In this document: piece after piece, positions 63,140-64,000 of the stretch | Numbering within the stretch: position 1 is the first letter of the stretch | How the letters are laid out: every line of letters starts with the position of its first letter | Source of the DNA: Arenicola marina | Taxonomy: Eukaryota > Annelida > Polychaeta > Arenicolidae | Assembly (NCBI GenBank): GCA_964019135.1 | Contig: OZ025253.1 | Coordinates: 7,445,059 to 7,509,058, forward strand | Reading direction: 5' to 3' | DNA length: 64,000 nt | The notes under the pieces: generated by a model | Seen by the model: the letters and a program-made list of their open reading frames with translations, nothing else | Told to the model about the DNA's origin: nothing | The model's database searches: none | Made by a program: the position numbers and the translations under genes

Positions 63140-64000
63140 GGTGAAGACTCCGGACAGTTCCACTGTGAACACTGCGAACGCGCCTTCTCCGACCCCGTCA
63201 CTCTGCAACACCACATCCGGTCTGCGCACGCAGGGGCGCGCTCTCACGCGTGCACCGAGTGCGGCAAGACGTTCGCGACGTCTAGCGGCCTGAAGCAGCA
63301 CCAGCACATCCACAGCTCGGTGAAGCCGTTCCAGTGCGAAGTCTGCCTGAAGGCGTACACCCAGTTCTCCAACCTGTGTCGCCACAAGAGAATGCACGCC
63401 GACTGCCGGCAGCAGATCAAGTGTAAGGACTGCGGCCAGGCCTTCTCCACGATGACGTCACTGGGCAAGCACAAGCGCTTCTGCCAGGGCGCCATGGGCG
63501 CCATTCAAAATGGCGGCGCGATGATGACGCCGGCGCACGGCATGGCCGGTAGCGGGTCCATTTCCGGTATGACGTCATCGGGGTTCCCCCACAAGCCGCT
63601 GACGGTGATGGCAGGAGCTACTGACAGCATGGTGTCCGCTTTCCCCGGGATGTACATGTCTTTATATGGAAGCCGACCTTCGTTTCCGTTCTTCCCGCAT
63701 ATGGGGGCCGGGTTTCCGGTCTTCCCCGCGGGTTACCCATCCGCCGTCACCTCCTCGCCCACGGGGATGATGGCCGAGCGCACCTCCGAGCGTCTGTACC
63801 GGGGCTACCCCACGATAGGGCACGGCCACAGTCCGCGCGCCGGGGGCGGGGGCGGGGGCGGGGGCGAGAGGCTCCACGGCGGACGGGAGGGGGAAGGCCG
63901 AGGCGGCGGGGTCAAGCGACCTCTGACTGACGCCGATACCGGCAGCGAATCTGATCTGACGGCGCCGTCTTCCCGGGAGAACCGCGAGCGGCGGTGGCGC
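63140..64000 (+). CDS. mecom: PRDM3/PRDM16 (MECOM/EVI1-like) zinc-finger transcription factor, partial exon
   Basis: The exon opens after AG at 63138-63139 and stays in frame for 287 codons to the window edge. It encodes four tandem fingers in the pattern of fingers 4-7 of the first EVI1/PRDM16 cluster: C9-C12-H25-H30, C38-C41-H54-H58, C66-C69-H82-H86 and a C2HC finger C95-C98-H111-C115 (residues counted from 63140). Diagnostic strings include [32 protein letters not shown] and IKCKDCGQ, which are near-invariant in MECOM, PRDM16 and fly hamlet. Residues 116-287 are a low-complexity proline/glycine/serine-rich region with an eight-glycine run at about residues 235-242. This agrees with the divergent linker before the repressor (CtBP-binding) region and the second finger cluster, both beyond the window. 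These proteins are nuclear DNA-binding regulators of cell fate. The N-terminal PR domain and fingers 1-3 are not visible here. Whether it is MECOM or PRDM16 is moot if the lineage has one pre-duplication gene. Confidence 0.93.

Noticed and set aside
63110..63877. Minus-strand frames over the zinc-finger exon
   Set aside because: They are shadows of the + strand PRDM exon, whose fingers are unambiguous.

Overview
This is a stretch of animal nuclear DNA. It has no bacterial-type gene layout, and the only convincing gene is interrupted by introns. It encodes a PRDM3/PRDM16 (MECOM/EVI1) type zinc-finger transcription factor, read on the + strand from about 63.1 kb and running off the right edge. 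The long G and C homopolymers, the abundant minisatellites, a degenerate TTAGGG-like block and two runs of exactly 200 N (fixed-size scaffolding gaps) fit a long-read, Hi-C scaffolded invertebrate assembly. A mollusc, another lophotrochozoan or a lancelet is possible; the sequence alone does not decide.

Layout. 1-8884: one 28-bp satellite with a 12-bp palindrome in its consensus, containing a 3,554-bp higher-order tandem duplication. 8.9-10.3 kb: unique DNA. 10.3-13.75 kb: 8-bp minisatellite (CTACCACT). 13.75-20.1 kb: unique DNA with strongly strand-biased G-rich, C-rich and pyrimidine-rich tracts. 20105-20304: gap. 20.3-26.4 kb: unique DNA with a 17-bp array, a TIR-bearing MITE-like element and TA microsatellites. 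26.4-29.5 kb: three minisatellites in a row (about 18, 30/45 and 20 bp). 31.0-33.1 kb: 35 copies of an exact 60-bp unit. 33.3-38.8 kb: unique DNA with a tRNA-derived SINE-like element. 38.8-42.1 kb: a 26-bp array whose minus strand is a repeated tRNA D-arm/A-box segment. 42750-42949: second gap. 43-60 kb: mostly unique, probably intergenic or intronic DNA upstream of the PRDM exon, broken by 30-bp, 31-bp, 23-bp and 65-bp arrays and carrying CTCF-like, NRF1-like and CCAAT/GC-box motifs. 60.2 kb: a candidate small exon. 63.1-64.0 kb: the zinc-finger exon.

Roughly one third of the non-gap sequence is tandem repeat. Most long open reading frames here follow from the period and stop-free composition of those repeats and are not genes. 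The two most interesting observations are the amplified tRNA-head array with well over 100 potential Pol III A boxes, and a dispersed ~180-bp module that immediately follows two unrelated tandem arrays (20.85 kb and 33.14 kb), as expected of a mobile element that carries a minisatellite. All family assignments come from reading motifs; no database search was possible.
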